A DNA stretch of 64,000 bases, taken from contig NZ_NIUB01000012.1 of the NCBI RefSeq assembly GCF_002197815.1, positions 60,732 through 124,731 on the forward strand, in the 5' to 3' direction. Below the pieces are notes generated by a model. The model did no database searches, was not told the origin of the DNA, and worked only from the letters and a program-made list of their open reading frames with translations. Both the position numbers and the translations under genes were made by a program. Shown in pieces: positions 1 to 8,558 of this stretch. Positions within the stretch are counted from its first letter, which is position 1. The number at the start of each line of letters is the position of its first letter. The stretch is from Pseudomonas oleovorans subsp. oleovorans. Lineage in GTDB: Bacteria; Pseudomonadota; Gammaproteobacteria; Pseudomonadales; Pseudomonadaceae.

Positions 1-195
1 AAAGACAGTGGTGAGCGTCGTGAAAACGGTCGCGGCACGCCGGTAGCGGAGCGCCCGAGCGATGTGAAGAAGCGTCAGCCGCGTCCGGCCGTCGAGTTGT
101 CCGAGCGTCCGGCACGCAAGCCGCGCCCGGTAACACCCGGCAAGCGCCCGCCCGCCGGCGATGGTCAGCGCCCCGGTTTCGGTCGCAAGCGCTAG
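1..195 (+). CDS. C-terminal tail of a basic protein (partial)
   Basis: Frame 1 is open from the window edge to a TAG at 193-195. It encodes about 64 residues rich in Arg, Pro and Lys, ending GFGRKR. Such disordered basic tails occur on Pseudomonas DEAD-box RNA helicases and on the pseudouridine synthase RluB, and both act on RNA. No catalytic domain is in view, so the family cannot be decided. A strong terminator follows within 35 bp, which supports a real gene end. Confidence 0.55.
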   Translation, partial: KDSGERRENGRGTPVAERPSDVKKRQPRPAVELSERPARKPRPVTPGKRPPAGDGQRPGFGRKR

Positions 196-224
196 AAATC
201 TATAGTCCCAAGCGGTTTACAAAC

Positions 225-263
225 AAAAACGCCCCGCACAACTGCTTGTGCGGGGCGTTTTTG
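225..263. terminator. Bidirectional intrinsic terminator
   Basis: An 11-bp GC-rich stem (230-240 pairing with 248-258, arms ACGCCCCGCAC / GTGCGGGGCGT) is followed by TTTTTG. It is preceded by AAACAAAAAC, so it can work on both strands. It separates the plus-strand gene ending at 195 from the convergent minus-strand gene ending at 284. Confidence 0.85.
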
Positions 264-283
264 TTGGTGGAGGTGTATGTAGG

Positions 284-1122
284 TCAGTTGACCTTCAAGA
301 CGCCACCGGTACCCAGGCCACCTTCAACTTCCTGTGCCTTGTAGTTTTTCAGGGAGACGATCATCTTGTTCCAAGCGTCGTTGAACGCTGCCACGGTGGC
401 TTTGCCTTCCGGGGTGCGGGAGAAACCACCCAGGCCGCCGGCCACGCCGCTGCTGGTGAGGGCGCCCAGGGCTGCACCATAATTGGTAGCGGTGGCGTTG
501 CCTTCGGAGGTGGAAATCTGTACCGAGGAGCGAATGTCAAACAGCGACAGGGTTACTACCGATGCCTTCGATTGCAAGGCGCCCGCCAGGCCCGCCACGG
601 CGCTGTTGCCCAGCAGGCCACCGATGGCTGAGCCGACGCCGCCTACCGAATCGTTATCGATGATGATCTTGGGTTCCAGGAAGTAATCAGCGGCAACGCG
701 CTGGCCCTTTTGCTGGTTGGAGCCGCACGGTATTCGCCGGAATTGCGCTGCTGGTCGGTTATCTTGCTCAGACGGCTGTCTAGCTGCTGGTTGCCGATGG
801 AGGTGATCACAAAGCAGTTGGATTGCTGTACTGCCAGGCGCAGGAGTGGTTCGATGCTGGTGACTTGGGTTGCGCTGCCGAACTGGCCATACCAGTCGGA
901 ATTACGCCCGTCATCGATGGCGATGGTTCCCAGAGTGCGATCGCAGCGCTCCAGTTCCGGGTTGGCGCCGACGCTGGTGCTACCACCGGCGGATCCGGAC
1001 ATGGCAGTGGACTGGTTGCCGGTACTGATCATGCCGCCGCCAGCACAGGCGGACAAAGTCGCGCCCAGCAGGCACAGGCTGAACAGTTTGAGAGGCTTGG
1101 ATGGGATGCGAGCCTTGTTCAT
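284..1122 (-). pseudogene. CsgG/HfaB-like lipoprotein, frameshifted
   Basis: The reading frame starts at an ATG (1120-1122) behind GGAGA and has a lipoprotein signal ending LSAC, so an outer-membrane-facing lipoprotein is expected. The first frame (to about 725) encodes a CsgG-like N-terminal half ending GEYRA. The remaining half continues in another frame (GSNQQKGQRVAADYFLEPKI, then a Gly-rich stretch, then FDIRSSVQ) to a stop at 284. One missing base near 722-727 (GCGGC where GCGGGC would restore the frame) separates the halves. CsgG-family proteins help assemble or export envelope polymers. Either this is a recent pseudogene or the base is an assembly error. It lies 110 bp downstream of the Sel1-like lipoprotein gene and is probably co-transcribed with it. 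Confidence 0.7.
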
Positions 1123-1235
1123 GAAATGCACTTCTCCATATGTTGTCGTGTCGGATGATCATTCGCTTAGCTAGATACAGCAGGGATCACCCTTGCCTTC
1201 CCTGGCCGAGCTTTCTTACTTATTGTTGAGGGTTG

Positions 1236-1844
1236 TCAGTAGTAGTACCAATAGCCCTGTCGCCAGTAGCCGAAGTACGAATAGCCTCGATACCAGTATC
1301 CGCGGTAGTACTCACGCCAGTGCTTGCGCCAGCGGTAGTCGTCGGCTTCTGACTTCTTCGCTTCCGTGGCTTCGGCCAGACGCGCGGCAGATTCCTGGTC
1401 GCCTTGCGCTGCTGCCATCGACAGCCATTTCTCAGCTTCTTGGGGATCGCTGCCCATTTCCTCAAAACCGCTCAGGTAATAGCCGCCCAGTGCCTTCTGG
1501 GCCTCCAGTAGACCACCATGGCCTGCCTTGCGCATCCATTGCAAAGCCTGATAACTGTTGCGCTGCACGCCGTCGCCTCGAAAGTAACGCAGGGACAGAT
1601 CGTATGCGGCCTTGGGTTCGCTGGCGGCAGCCTCTTCGAGCTTGAGGATTTCTTCACTTTTGACCACGGCCGGTTTGTTCAGATAGTCGGCCGAGACGGA
1701 GGAGAGGGGGCGTTCGGAACAGCCGCTGTCATCGCAGAAACGGGCGCTCTGCTGAGAGGTGCTGCTGCAGCCGCCTGCCAGAAGGGCGAAACCGAGCAGG
1801 ACAAATAGCTGTTTCAACGAGGTGGTGTGTAGGTGACAGTCCAT
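1236..1844 (-). CDS. Sel1-repeat lipoprotein
   Basis: The product is 202 aa. It has a lipoprotein signal with lipobox LAGGC, then two Sel1-like (TPR-related) repeats at about residues 75-165 (AAYDLSLRYFRGDGVQRN, ALQWMRKAG, AEKWLSMAAAQGD). The C-terminus is very rich in Tyr and Trp (YYRGYWYRGYSYFGYW). The start ATG at 1842-1844 follows AGGAG at a 9-nt spacing. Sel1 repeats mediate protein-protein contacts. Pairing with a CsgG-like lipoprotein downstream suggests one envelope module. The function is not known, and the aromatic tail is unusual for the family. Confidence 0.75.
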   Translation of the reverse strand: MDCHLHTTSLKQLFVLLGFALLAGGCSSTSQQSARFCDDSGCSERPLSSVSADYLNKPAVVKSEEILKLEEAAASEPKAAYDLSLRYFRGDGVQRNSYQALQWMRKAGHGGLLEAQKALGGYYLSGFEEMGSDPQEAEKWLSMAAAQGDQESAARLAEATEAKKSEADDYRWRKHWREYYRGYWYRGYSYFGYWRQGYWYYY

Positions 1845-1889
1845 ATCTGAGCACTCCTATTGGAAGTGCGCAGGATAAATATATAGAAG

Positions 1890-2906
1890 TCAAAGGGCAA
1901 TCGCCTGTTGTACGCGATGCGTAGCAGCTTCGTAATCCTCGACGCTACTGGCGGTCGGCAGGCGTTCAAGGATGTGGCGCAACCAGGCGTAAGGCTCTTG
2001 CCCGTTGGCTTTGGCAGTTTCGATCAGGCTGTAGATCTGCGCGCTGGCCGTGGCACCCTTGGGCGTGTCGCTGAACAGCCAGTTCTTGCGGCCGATGACG
2101 AAGGGACGGATGGCGTTCTCGGCGCGGTTGTTGTCGATCGGTAGATGCCCGCCTTCGATGTAGCGCACCAGCCTGCTCCAGTTTCTGGCCAAGTAGTTTA
2201 CCGCCTTGCCCAGGGCCGTCTGCCCAGCGACCTGCGGTTGGGTTTTGTCCAGCCAGGCCTTGAGTTGGTCGATCAGGGGCTGGCTGCGTTGCTGGCGGAC
2301 GTCGAGGCGTTCGTTATGGTCAGCGTCCTTCAGGTCACGCTCGATGCCGTCGGCGTACTTGGTGGTCAGCAGCATCGCCAGCACGCTGGGGCTGGCCAGG
2401 CTCTTCTCGATCAGTTGGGCCGGCTTGTCGGCGGTGACCGGCGCGGTTTCACAGGCCTTGCAGGCATAGGTCTTGCGGATGTGGCGGATGACCCGCACCT
2501 GCATCGGGATGATCTCCAGCTGCTCGCTGGTCTCCTCGCCGATCACCTGCTTGCAGGCACCGCAGGCGCAGGTGCGCTCATGCTCGGGTAGCTCATGGAT
2601 GACCTCCACACGCGGCAGGTTGGCCGGCAGCGGCTTGCGTTTGCCACGGCGCTTGACCGGCGCAACGACTTCTTCGGCTTCGGCTTCGGCTTCGGCTTCG
2701 GCTTCGCTTGGCGCAGCGGCCGCTTCGATCAGCTCTTCGACCTCGTTGAACATGGCCAACTGCGGCGAGTCGGCATCTTCAGGGCTGCGCTCGGACTTGG
2801 GCGAGAACAGCTTGTGGCGCAGCAAGGCGTTCTCTTCCTGCAACTGCAGAATCAGAGCCTTGAGCAGGACGGGATCGTCGGGAAGATTGTCGGCGCCAAA
2901 TTTCAT
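1890..2906 (-). pseudogene. tnpC: IS66 transposase TnpC with in-frame core deletion
   Basis: The 338 codons are uninterrupted, but IS66 transposases are normally about 500 aa. The N-terminal coiled region ([13 protein letters not shown]), an Ala/Glu repeat and the zinc-finger-like segment ([15 protein letters not shown]) are present up to about residue 187 (TTKYADG). The sequence then jumps at about position 2345 to the C-terminal part ([13 protein letters not shown] ... [13 protein letters not shown] ... [12 protein letters not shown]). Some 170 residues, including the first catalytic Asp residues of the DDE core, are missing. The deletion kept the frame, so a truncated DNA-binding protein could still be made. 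Confidence 0.85.
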
Positions 2907-2925
2907 GGCGCCGGATTATACCGGC

Positions 2926-3285
2926 TCAGGCCACGTAACGCGGCGTCAGAACCTGATGCGGACGGTTACGCCACAGGTCGATACCGTCGAGCAGCCAGTT
3001 CAGCTCGTCGACCGTCAGCTCAATGGCCTCGTCACCGGCATCGGGGTTGGTCTTGAAACGCTCGGCTTCCAGTCGCTTGAGCCACAGGCAGAAGCCATTG
3101 CGCTCCCAGTAAAGAATCTTGACCTGGCTGCGCGTGCGATTGAGGAACACGAACAGCACCGGGTTGAACACCTCCACCTTGATGTCCAGCTCGACCAGCG
3201 CGGCCAGTCCGTTGATGGATTTGCGGAAGTCGACGGGCTTTGGGTAGAGATAGACCTTCTGCACTTTGGCGTCGGGACGCATCAT
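2926..3285 (-). CDS. tnpB: IS66 accessory protein TnpB
   Basis: The product is 119 aa and full length for the IS66 Orf2 family, with the diagnostic VYLYPKPVDFRKSINGL and YWERNGFCLWLKRLE blocks. TnpB is needed for IS66 transposition together with TnpC, and its biochemical role is unclear. It ends 20 bp before tnpC and is probably co-transcribed with it. It looks intact even though its partner transposase is deleted. Confidence 0.9.
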   Translation of the reverse strand: MMRPDAKVQKVYLYPKPVDFRKSINGLAALVELDIKVEVFNPVLFVFLNRTRSQVKILYWERNGFCLWLKRLEAERFKTNPDAGDEAIELTVDELNWLLDGIDLWRNRPHQVLTPRYVA

Positions 3286-3485
3286 GACGGAACTCCACGG
3301 GAAAATAGGGAGCCCAGCATCCGGGATACGGAGAGGTCAGTTGAAGATGGGGTCTATGGAGCGCATACGTGACTATCGGGCGTGCGGGCGCTGAGCGCCG
3401 CCAACTTAAGGCGGGTGACGAGGTTGGAGACGGGGATGGAGCTGCGACTGAGTAACAGGGTTGTTCCGCTGTAGTAACGTTTATC

Positions 3486-4301
3486 TCAGGAGTTTCGCCG
3501 CAATTCGGCGATTTCCGTGCGCAGTGCCTTGAGTTCGTCGAGTATGGCCTGATCGCGCCGGCTCTGTTCCTGCTCTTCGGCGCTGGGGGGCTGAGCATCC
3601 TGCATGGAATTGACGATCACTGCGATGAACAGGTTGAGCATCATAAAGGTGGCAATCAGCAAGTACGGGATGAAGAACAGCCAGGCCAGCGGATACACCT
3701 CCATGATCGGCCTCACGGTGCCACTCGACCAACTGTCCAGGGTCATCATCTGGAACAGCGAATAGAGGCTGGTGGTCAGGCTGCCGAACCACTCGGGAAA
3801 GCGTTCGCCGAACAGTTGCGTGGCCATGACCGCGGATACGTAGAGGATCAGTCCCATCAACATGATGATGCTGCCCATGCCTGGCAGTGATGAGAGCAGC
3901 GCTTGGACCACCTTGCGCATGCTCGGGTTGATCGACACCAGGCGTAGCACACGGAGTACGCGCAGGGCGCGCAGCACGGCGAAGGGGCCGCTCGCTGGTA
4001 CCAAGGCGATGCCGACGACGATGCAGTCGAATATGGTCCAAGGGTCACGCAGCAGCGCAACACCGCGGGCAGCGAAGCGCAGCGCCAGTTCGGCGACGAA
4101 GCAGGCGAGGATCGCGGCATCCAGTGGCAGCAGCAGCCAGCCCCACTGGTCTACGGTTTCCTTGAAGGTCAGCAGGCCGAGAATGGCGGCGTTGAGCAGA
4201 ATCAGCACGGTGACCAGGCGCTGTACGGCTTTGCCGTCCATGATCTGGGCTAGGTGCAGGCGCCAGTTGGCATGGGATTGGTTCGGGTCGAGTTCAGGCA
4301 T
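3486..4301 (-). CDS. Voltage-gated ion channel of NaChBac type
   Basis: The product is 271 aa with six membrane segments. S1 is about 28-45. An S4-like helix carries Arg every third residue (VLRALRVLRVLRLV), followed by S5, a pore loop and S6 (FFIPYLLIATFMMLNLFIAVIV). A cytoplasmic coiled tail (DQAILDELKALRTEIAELRR) follows, as in bacterial sodium channels, where it holds the tetramer together. The pore loop reads MTLDSWSSG where the NaChBac family usually has TLESWS. The key filter Glu is therefore Asp, and ion preference cannot be assigned. The ATG at 4301 gives MPELDPNQ. An upstream in-frame ATG at 4358 would run through a small GC hairpin and is less likely. The gene lies 57 bp after apt on the same strand. 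Confidence 0.8.
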   Translation of the reverse strand: MPELDPNQSHANWRLHLAQIMDGKAVQRLVTVLILLNAAILGLLTFKETVDQWGWLLLPLDAAILACFVAELALRFAARGVALLRDPWTIFDCIVVGIALVPASGPFAVLRALRVLRVLRLVSINPSMRKVVQALLSSLPGMGSIIMLMGLILYVSAVMATQLFGERFPEWFGSLTTSLYSLFQMMTLDSWSSGTVRPIMEVYPLAWLFFIPYLLIATFMMLNLFIAVIVNSMQDAQPPSAEEQEQSRRDQAILDELKALRTEIAELRRNS

Positions 4302-4358
4302 GGCGGTTTTCAGTGGAGGTCTATGCGATAGCCCGGACGACTGCCGGGCTGGAGGCAC

Positions 4359-4907
4359 TCAGCGGTCGTCTAGCGCGAAGGCAGTCAGGGTGTAAACCGG
4401 GATATTGGCATCCTGCAGTTTCTGCGAACCACCCAGCTCAGGCAGGTCGATGATCGCGGCGGCCTCGAACACCGTGGCGCGCATGCGTCGCACCAGGTTG
4501 GCTGCGGCGATCAGGGTGCCGCCGGTAGCGATCAGGTCATCGAAGATCAGCACCGAATCGCCTTCGCAGAGACTGTCGCTGTGCACTTCGAGGAAGGCTT
4601 CGCCATATTCGGTCTGGTAGCCCTCGCTGAGCACGTCAGCCGGCAGTTTGCCCTGCTTGCGAAACAGCACCAGGGGCTTGTTCAATTCGTAGGCGATGAT
4701 CGAGCCGATCAGGAAACCGCGTGCGTCCATGGCGCCGATGTGACTGAATTCGGCCTCCACGTAACGCTGGATGAAGCTGTCGGCGACCATGCGCAGGGCG
4801 CGCGGCGACTGGAACAGCGGGGTGATGTCGCGAAAGATGACGCCCGGCTTGGGGAAGTCCGGTACCGGGCGGATCAGGGTCTTGATGCTGAATTCGTCAA
4901 AGATCAT
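4359..4907 (-). CDS. apt: Adenine phosphoribosyltransferase
   Basis: The product is 182 aa, normal for bacterial Apt, which makes AMP from adenine and PRPP in purine salvage. The PRPP-binding loop is seen as [13 protein letters not shown] (about residues 118-130), with the upstream MDARGFLIG and the FRKQGKLP loop. It lies between anr and the channel gene. The order apt-anr-hemN-cco matches, from memory, the P. aeruginosa arrangement. There is a 41-bp gap from the anr stop. Confidence 0.95.
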   Translation of the reverse strand: MIFDEFSIKTLIRPVPDFPKPGVIFRDITPLFQSPRALRMVADSFIQRYVEAEFSHIGAMDARGFLIGSIIAYELNKPLVLFRKQGKLPADVLSEGYQTEYGEAFLEVHSDSLCEGDSVLIFDDLIATGGTLIAAANLVRRMRATVFEAAAIIDLPELGGSQKLQDANIPVYTLTAFALDDR

Positions 4908-4948
4908 CGTGGGGTCCTAATGCGTTGAGCCCGCGAACTCGTGCGAAC

Positions 4949-5683
4949 TCAAACGTCGAGATTGCCGCCGGCCAGAGCACACAGTTCGATCGGGTCGAGA
5001 ATGTGCACTTCCTTGCCTTCGGCTTCGAGCAGCTTGTTCTGTTGGAAGCGGGTAAATACGCGAGACACCGTCTCCACCGCAAGGCCCAAATAGTTACCAA
5101 TTTCGTTACGCGACATGGCCAGGCGGAACTGGTTGGCCGAGAAACCACGGGCGCGGAAGCGGGCGGAGAGGTTGACCAGGAAGGTGGCGATACGTTCGTC
5201 CGCGGTCTTCTTCGACAGCAACAGCATCATCTGCTGATCGTCACGTATTTCACGACTCATGATGCGCATCAGCTGGCGCCGCAGTTGCGGCAGCTGCAGG
5301 GCCAGGTCGTCGAGGCGCTCGAAGGGAATCTCGCAGGCCGAGGTGGTTTCCAGCGCCTGTGCCGATACCGGGTAGCGCTCGCCGTCGACCCCTGACAGGC
5401 CGACCAGCTCGCTGGGCAGGTGGAAGCCGGTTATCTGCTCCTCACCGCCATCGCTCAGGCTGAAGGTCTTCAGCGCACCGGAGCGTACGGCGAATACGGA
5501 GCCGAAGGAGTCACCCTGACGGAACAGGAATTCGCCTTTTTTCAGCGGCCGACCACGCTTGACGATGTCGTCGAGGGCGTCCATGTCTTCCATGTTCAGC
5601 GAGAGCGGCAGGCACAGGCTGGCCAGGCTGCAATCCTTGCAATGGGCTTGATGCTGCTTGTGCAGCTTGATGCTCTCGGACAT
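4949..5683 (-). CDS. anr: Anaerobic regulator Anr (FNR/CRP family)
   Basis: The product is 244 aa. The N-terminal Cys cluster C15-x2-C18-x5-C24 plus C117 (SACEIP) gives the four ligands for an oxygen-labile [4Fe-4S] cluster. A cyclic-nucleotide-type beta roll follows, then a C-terminal winged helix with recognition helix [10 protein letters not shown]. Anr activates genes for low-oxygen life through TTGAT-N4-ATCAA boxes. Three good matches occur in this window, before hemN, ccoG and ccoN-2. The start lies behind AGGAGG at good spacing (CCTCC at 5691-5695 on the plus strand). Confidence 0.96.
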   Translation of the reverse strand: MSESIKLHKQHQAHCKDCSLASLCLPLSLNMEDMDALDDIVKRGRPLKKGEFLFRQGDSFGSVFAVRSGALKTFSLSDGGEEQITGFHLPSELVGLSGVDGERYPVSAQALETTSACEIPFERLDDLALQLPQLRRQLMRIMSREIRDDQQMMLLLSKKTADERIATFLVNLSARFRARGFSANQFRLAMSRNEIGNYLGLAVETVSRVFTRFQQNKLLEAEGKEVHILDPIELCALAGGNLDV

Positions 5684-5833
5684 CGTTCAACCTCCTTATA
5701 GATACGCAATGGCGCTTAGGGTACAGCAGGGGCGGGTTTGCGACCAGCTATGCAAGCCTGACTGCTTGCCCAAGTTTGATCCCGGTCTGCCGATGTGACC
5801 CTGACATGATAGATCAAGGCAGGGAGCAAGGTA

Positions 5834-6277
5834 ATGCGCATCGCTTCGCTGGGTTCACTGAACAATCTGGCTCAGGGTGTTCAACGACAGTTCAGCACGG
5901 CTGAACGAACTGCGCAGGAGAGTCGCGAAGGATTGCGCGTGAGCCTGTCCGAGCTGGGCAAGGGCATGTCGACCAGGTCTGAGAAGCATCAAGATATCGA
6001 CGATAGCGACCTGCCTCAGGCGATCAGGGATCTGCTCAAGATGATCCGCGAGTTGCGTGCGCAGATCGTCGAGAAGCAGGCGCAGATCGAGGCCGTCATG
6101 AGCGACCAGAGGCTTGACGCCGAGGGCAAGCGTCAGCAGTTGGAAGGGCTGCAGACCGAGCTGGCGTCGCTCAACAGCGCATTGACTGCGGCCAATGCCA
6201 ACCTGATCAAGCTCATGCGTGAGAACGGCCTGTCGAATGAGCAGATGCAGAGCGCCGCCACGCTGGCGATGGGGTGA
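5834..6277 (+). CDS. Hypothetical coiled-coil protein
   Basis: The product is 147 aa, without a signal peptide or membrane segment. A Ser/Thr-rich N-terminus is followed from about residue 65 by a long heptad-rich coiled coil (IRELRAQIVEKQAQIEAV, then GKRQQLEGLQTELASLNS). It lies alone on the plus strand between the divergent anr and the convergent hemN, with GGGAGCAAGG before the ATG. It may belong to the FlxA-like group of small coiled-coil proteins, but this is uncertain. Its place beside anr and hemN does not by itself reveal a job. Confidence 0.7.
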   Translation: MRIASLGSLNNLAQGVQRQFSTAERTAQESREGLRVSLSELGKGMSTRSEKHQDIDDSDLPQAIRDLLKMIRELRAQIVEKQAQIEAVMSDQRLDAEGKRQQLEGLQTELASLNSALTAANANLIKLMRENGLSNEQMQSAATLAMG

Positions 6278-6284
6278 TATGCCA

Positions 6285-6310
6285 GCCAGTGACGGCGTTC
6301 CGTCACTGGC
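6285..6310. terminator. Hairpin between convergent genes
   Basis: A perfect 11-bp stem (GCCAGTGACGG / CCGTCACTGGC) with a 4-base loop lies just after the coiled-coil gene stop and before the hemN stop at 6326. There is no T-run on either side, so it is either a weak bidirectional terminator or an mRNA-stabilising hairpin. Confidence 0.6.
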
Positions 6311-6325
6311 GCAGGCTGCTCGTGT

Positions 6326-7708
6326 TCAGATCACCCGAGAAAAACGCTGGCGCACCTGATCGTTGAGATAGCGATCGAACAGCATGCACAGCGAACGCAC
6401 CAGTAGGCGCCCGGCCGGACGCACTTCAATACCCTGAGCGTCGAGACTGATCAGGCCGTCAGCCGCGAGTTGCTCCAGTTCGGGCCATAGGGCGCAGAAA
6501 TAATCACGGAACACCACGCCATGCGTTTGCTCGATGTCGGCGAAGCGCAGTTCGAAATGGCAGATCAGTTGCTGAATCACGGCGCGACGCAGGCGGTCGT
6601 CGGCATTGCAATGCAGGCCTCGACGAGTTGCCAGTTGGCCGTTGCCCAGGGTCTGCTGATAACTGGTGATATCGCTGTCGTTCTGGCTGTACAGATCGCC
6701 GATCTGGCTGATGGCGGATACGCCCAGGCCGATCAGGTCGCAGTGGCCGTGGGTGGTGTAGCCCTGGAAGTTGCGTTGCAGCGTGCCTTCTTCCTGAGCG
6801 ATGGCCAGTTCATCGTCGGGCAGGGCGAAGTGATCCATGCCGATGTAGCGATAGCCGGCGCGGGTCAGCTGCTCGATGCTGGCCTGCAGCATGGCCAGCT
6901 TGTCCGCCGGGCTGGGCAGGTCATCGGCGCTGATGCGCCGTTGCGGCATGAAGCGTTCGGGCAGGTGCGCGTAGTTGAACAGCGACAGACGATCCGGCTG
7001 CAGGGCGATGATTTCGGCCACGGTGCGGGCGAAGCGCTCAGGCGTTTGCTTGGGCAGGCCGTAGATCAGGTCGATGTTTACCGAGCGAAACTGCAGGGTG
7101 CGCGCTGCCTCGACGATGGCGCGGGTTTCCTCCAGGGTTTGCAGGCGGTTGACCGCGCGTTGCACCTCGGGATCGAGATCCTGCACGCCCAGGCTGACAC
7201 GGTTGAAGCCCAGTTCGCGCAGCAGGCCCATGGTCGACCAGTCGGCCTCGCGCGGATCGATCTCGATGCTGTAATCGCCGGAATCGTCATCCAGCAGGTT
7301 GAAGTGCTGGCGCAGGTGCTGCATCAGGCGGCGCAGCTCGTCATGGCTGAGGAAGGTTGGCGTGCCGCCACCGAAATGCAGTTGCTCGATTGGCTGGTTG
7401 CGATCGATGTAGCGGCTGATGATCTCGATTTCCCGCTCGAGCTTTTCCAGATAAGGCAAGGCGCGGCCACGATCCTTGGTGATGACTTTATTGCAGGCGC
7501 AGTAGTAGCAGATGTGCGCGCAGAACGGCACGTGCACGTACAGCGACAACGGGCGTCCGGCCTTGCGGCTGTCGCGCAGAGCGTGCAGCAGGTCGAACGG
7601 GCCGATATCGTCGTGAAACTGCACGGCAGTCGGGTAGGAGGTGTAGCGCGGGCCGGCGAGATCGTAGCGGCGGATCAGGTCGGCGTCCCACTGGATGGCT
7701 TTGAGCAT
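6326..7708 (-). CDS. hemN: Oxygen-independent coproporphyrinogen III oxidase
   Basis: The product is 460 aa. It is a radical SAM enzyme with the cluster motif C63-x3-C67-x2-C70 in PFCAHICYYCAC, preceded by the YTSYPTA and YVHVPF blocks of HemN. It decarboxylates coproporphyrinogen III to protoporphyrinogen IX without oxygen, supplying haem under the conditions in which cbb3 oxidase is used. The C-terminal HemN domain is complete. An Anr box lies 59-72 bp upstream of the start, with a plausible -10 between them. Confidence 0.96.
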   Translation of the reverse strand: MLKAIQWDADLIRRYDLAGPRYTSYPTAVQFHDDIGPFDLLHALRDSRKAGRPLSLYVHVPFCAHICYYCACNKVITKDRGRALPYLEKLEREIEIISRYIDRNQPIEQLHFGGGTPTFLSHDELRRLMQHLRQHFNLLDDDSGDYSIEIDPREADWSTMGLLRELGFNRVSLGVQDLDPEVQRAVNRLQTLEETRAIVEAARTLQFRSVNIDLIYGLPKQTPERFARTVAEIIALQPDRLSLFNYAHLPERFMPQRRISADDLPSPADKLAMLQASIEQLTRAGYRYIGMDHFALPDDELAIAQEEGTLQRNFQGYTTHGHCDLIGLGVSAISQIGDLYSQNDSDITSYQQTLGNGQLATRRGLHCNADDRLRRAVIQQLICHFELRFADIEQTHGVVFRDYFCALWPELEQLAADGLISLDAQGIEVRPAGRLLVRSLCMLFDRYLNDQVRQRFSRVI

Positions 7709-7738
7709 GGGGAATAATCCTGGACAGGCTGTGTGGCC

Positions 7739-7780
7739 AGTCTAGGGATGCACGTAGGTGGCAGCCTTGACCTGAATCAA
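7739..7780 (-). promoter_or_regulatory. Anr box and -10 of the hemN promoter
   Basis: TTGAC-CTGA-ATCAA at 7767-7780 matches the FNR/Anr consensus TTGAT-N4-ATCAA at 9 of 10 bases. On the minus strand a TAGACT -10 candidate (7739-7744) follows, so the box would be centred near -41.5. That is the classic class II activator position. Oxygen control of hemN by Anr is known in Pseudomonas; the site here is read directly. Confidence 0.85.
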
Positions 7781-7812
7781 GGGCACGTTGAGCACTGGAG
7801 GTGTTGTCGCGG

Positions 7813-7872
7813 CGTAGCCCAATGAAATCCGGGGATGCTGGGTACCTTGCTCCCGGATTACATCCGGCTACG
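7813..7872. repeat. REP-like inverted pair (GTAGCCC...CCGG type)
   Basis: CGTAGCCCAATGAAATCCGGGG (one arm, 7813-7834) faces an inverted, slightly diverged copy at 7852-7872. Related pairs occur at 23891-23950 and 36888-36955, and single arms at 20911-20934 and 39207-39227. Confidence 0.7.
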
Positions 7873-7874
7873 CC

Positions 7875-8558
7875 TCAGTGCCCCATCAGCCAGTGCTGGT
7901 GTGGGCCGGGCAGGGTCCAGATGCCGAACAGGATGACCAGCAGGCCACCCGCCATGCGCACGCCGCGTTTGCGCAGTAGCGCGGTGATGCGTTCTGCCGC
8001 CAGACCGGTGGCCAGCAGCACCGGCCAGGTGCCCAGGCCAAAGGCCAGCATCAGCAGGGCACTGTTGACGGCATTGCCCTGGCTGGAGGCCCACAGCAGG
8101 GTGCTGTAAACCAGGCCACACGGCAGCCAGCCCCAGAGACTACCCAGCACCACTGCCTTGGGGATGCTTGTGACCGGCATGAAGCGGCGTGTCAGGGGTT
8201 GAATGTGTCGCCACAGGCCACGGCCCAGTGCTTCGATGCGCGTCAGGCCGCTCCACCAGCCGGCGAGATAAAGACCCATGGCGATCAGCAGCAGCGCCGC
8301 CAGCGTGCGCATGATGACCTCGGCCTGGCTGCCGGCCACGACCCAGCCGGCCAGCCCAAGGAGCAAGCCTGCCAGCGCGTAGCTGAGGATGCGCCCGAGG
8401 TTGTAGGCCAATAGCAGTTGCAGGCGTCTGCTGCGTTGTTCGGGGGGAATCGCCAGGGTCAGGGCGCCCATCAGGCCGCCGCACATGCCCAGGCAATGGC
8501 CGCCGCCGAGCAGGCCGAGAACCAGCGCCGATACCAGCAGTGGCGCCAGTTCAGGCAT
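7875..8558 (-). CDS. TauE/SafE-like membrane protein of the cco cluster
   Basis: The product is 227 aa with about six hydrophobic helices. It opens with LLGGGHCLGMCGGLMGAL, whose HCxGMCGG motif marks the sulfite-exporter/UreH-like family that accompanies ccoIS in many proteobacteria. The conserved His and Cys suggest metal or thiol handling during cbb3 assembly, but this is inferred from context only. It overlaps the 3' end of ccoS by 8 bp and is the last gene of the ccoGHIS run. Confidence 0.85.
   Translation of the reverse strand: MPELAPLLVSALVLGLLGGGHCLGMCGGLMGALTLAIPPEQRSRRLQLLLAYNLGRILSYALAGLLLGLAGWVVAGSQAEVIMRTLAALLLIAMGLYLAGWWSGLTRIEALGRGLWRHIQPLTRRFMPVTSIPKAVVLGSLWGWLPCGLVYSTLLWASSQGNAVNSALLMLAFGLGTWPVLLATGLAAERITALLRKRGVRMAGGLLVILFGIWTLPGPHQHWLMGH

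Larger units (their letters stand above)
1890..3285 (-). mobile_element. IS66-family element, internally deleted
   Basis: An intact tnpB and a shortened tnpC lie in the usual order, between the Sel1 lipoprotein gene and the ion channel gene. No tnpA-type gene is recognisable upstream of tnpB. Terminal inverted repeats and a target duplication could not be fixed. The element probably extends somewhat past the genes, within 1873-3485, where the flanks share only a short GATAAA-type end. Because the transposase lacks its catalytic core, the element should not move on its own. Confidence 0.8.

Noticed and set aside
1873..3485. Exact IS66 ends with terminal inverted repeats and an 8-bp duplication
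   Set aside because: Only about six bases (GATAAA) match between the flanks, and no duplication was found, so the ends are not claimed.
5775..5816. FNR-like half-sites before the coiled-coil gene next to anr
   Set aside because: TTGAT at 5776 and ATCAA near 5813 do not form a pair with the required 4-bp spacing.
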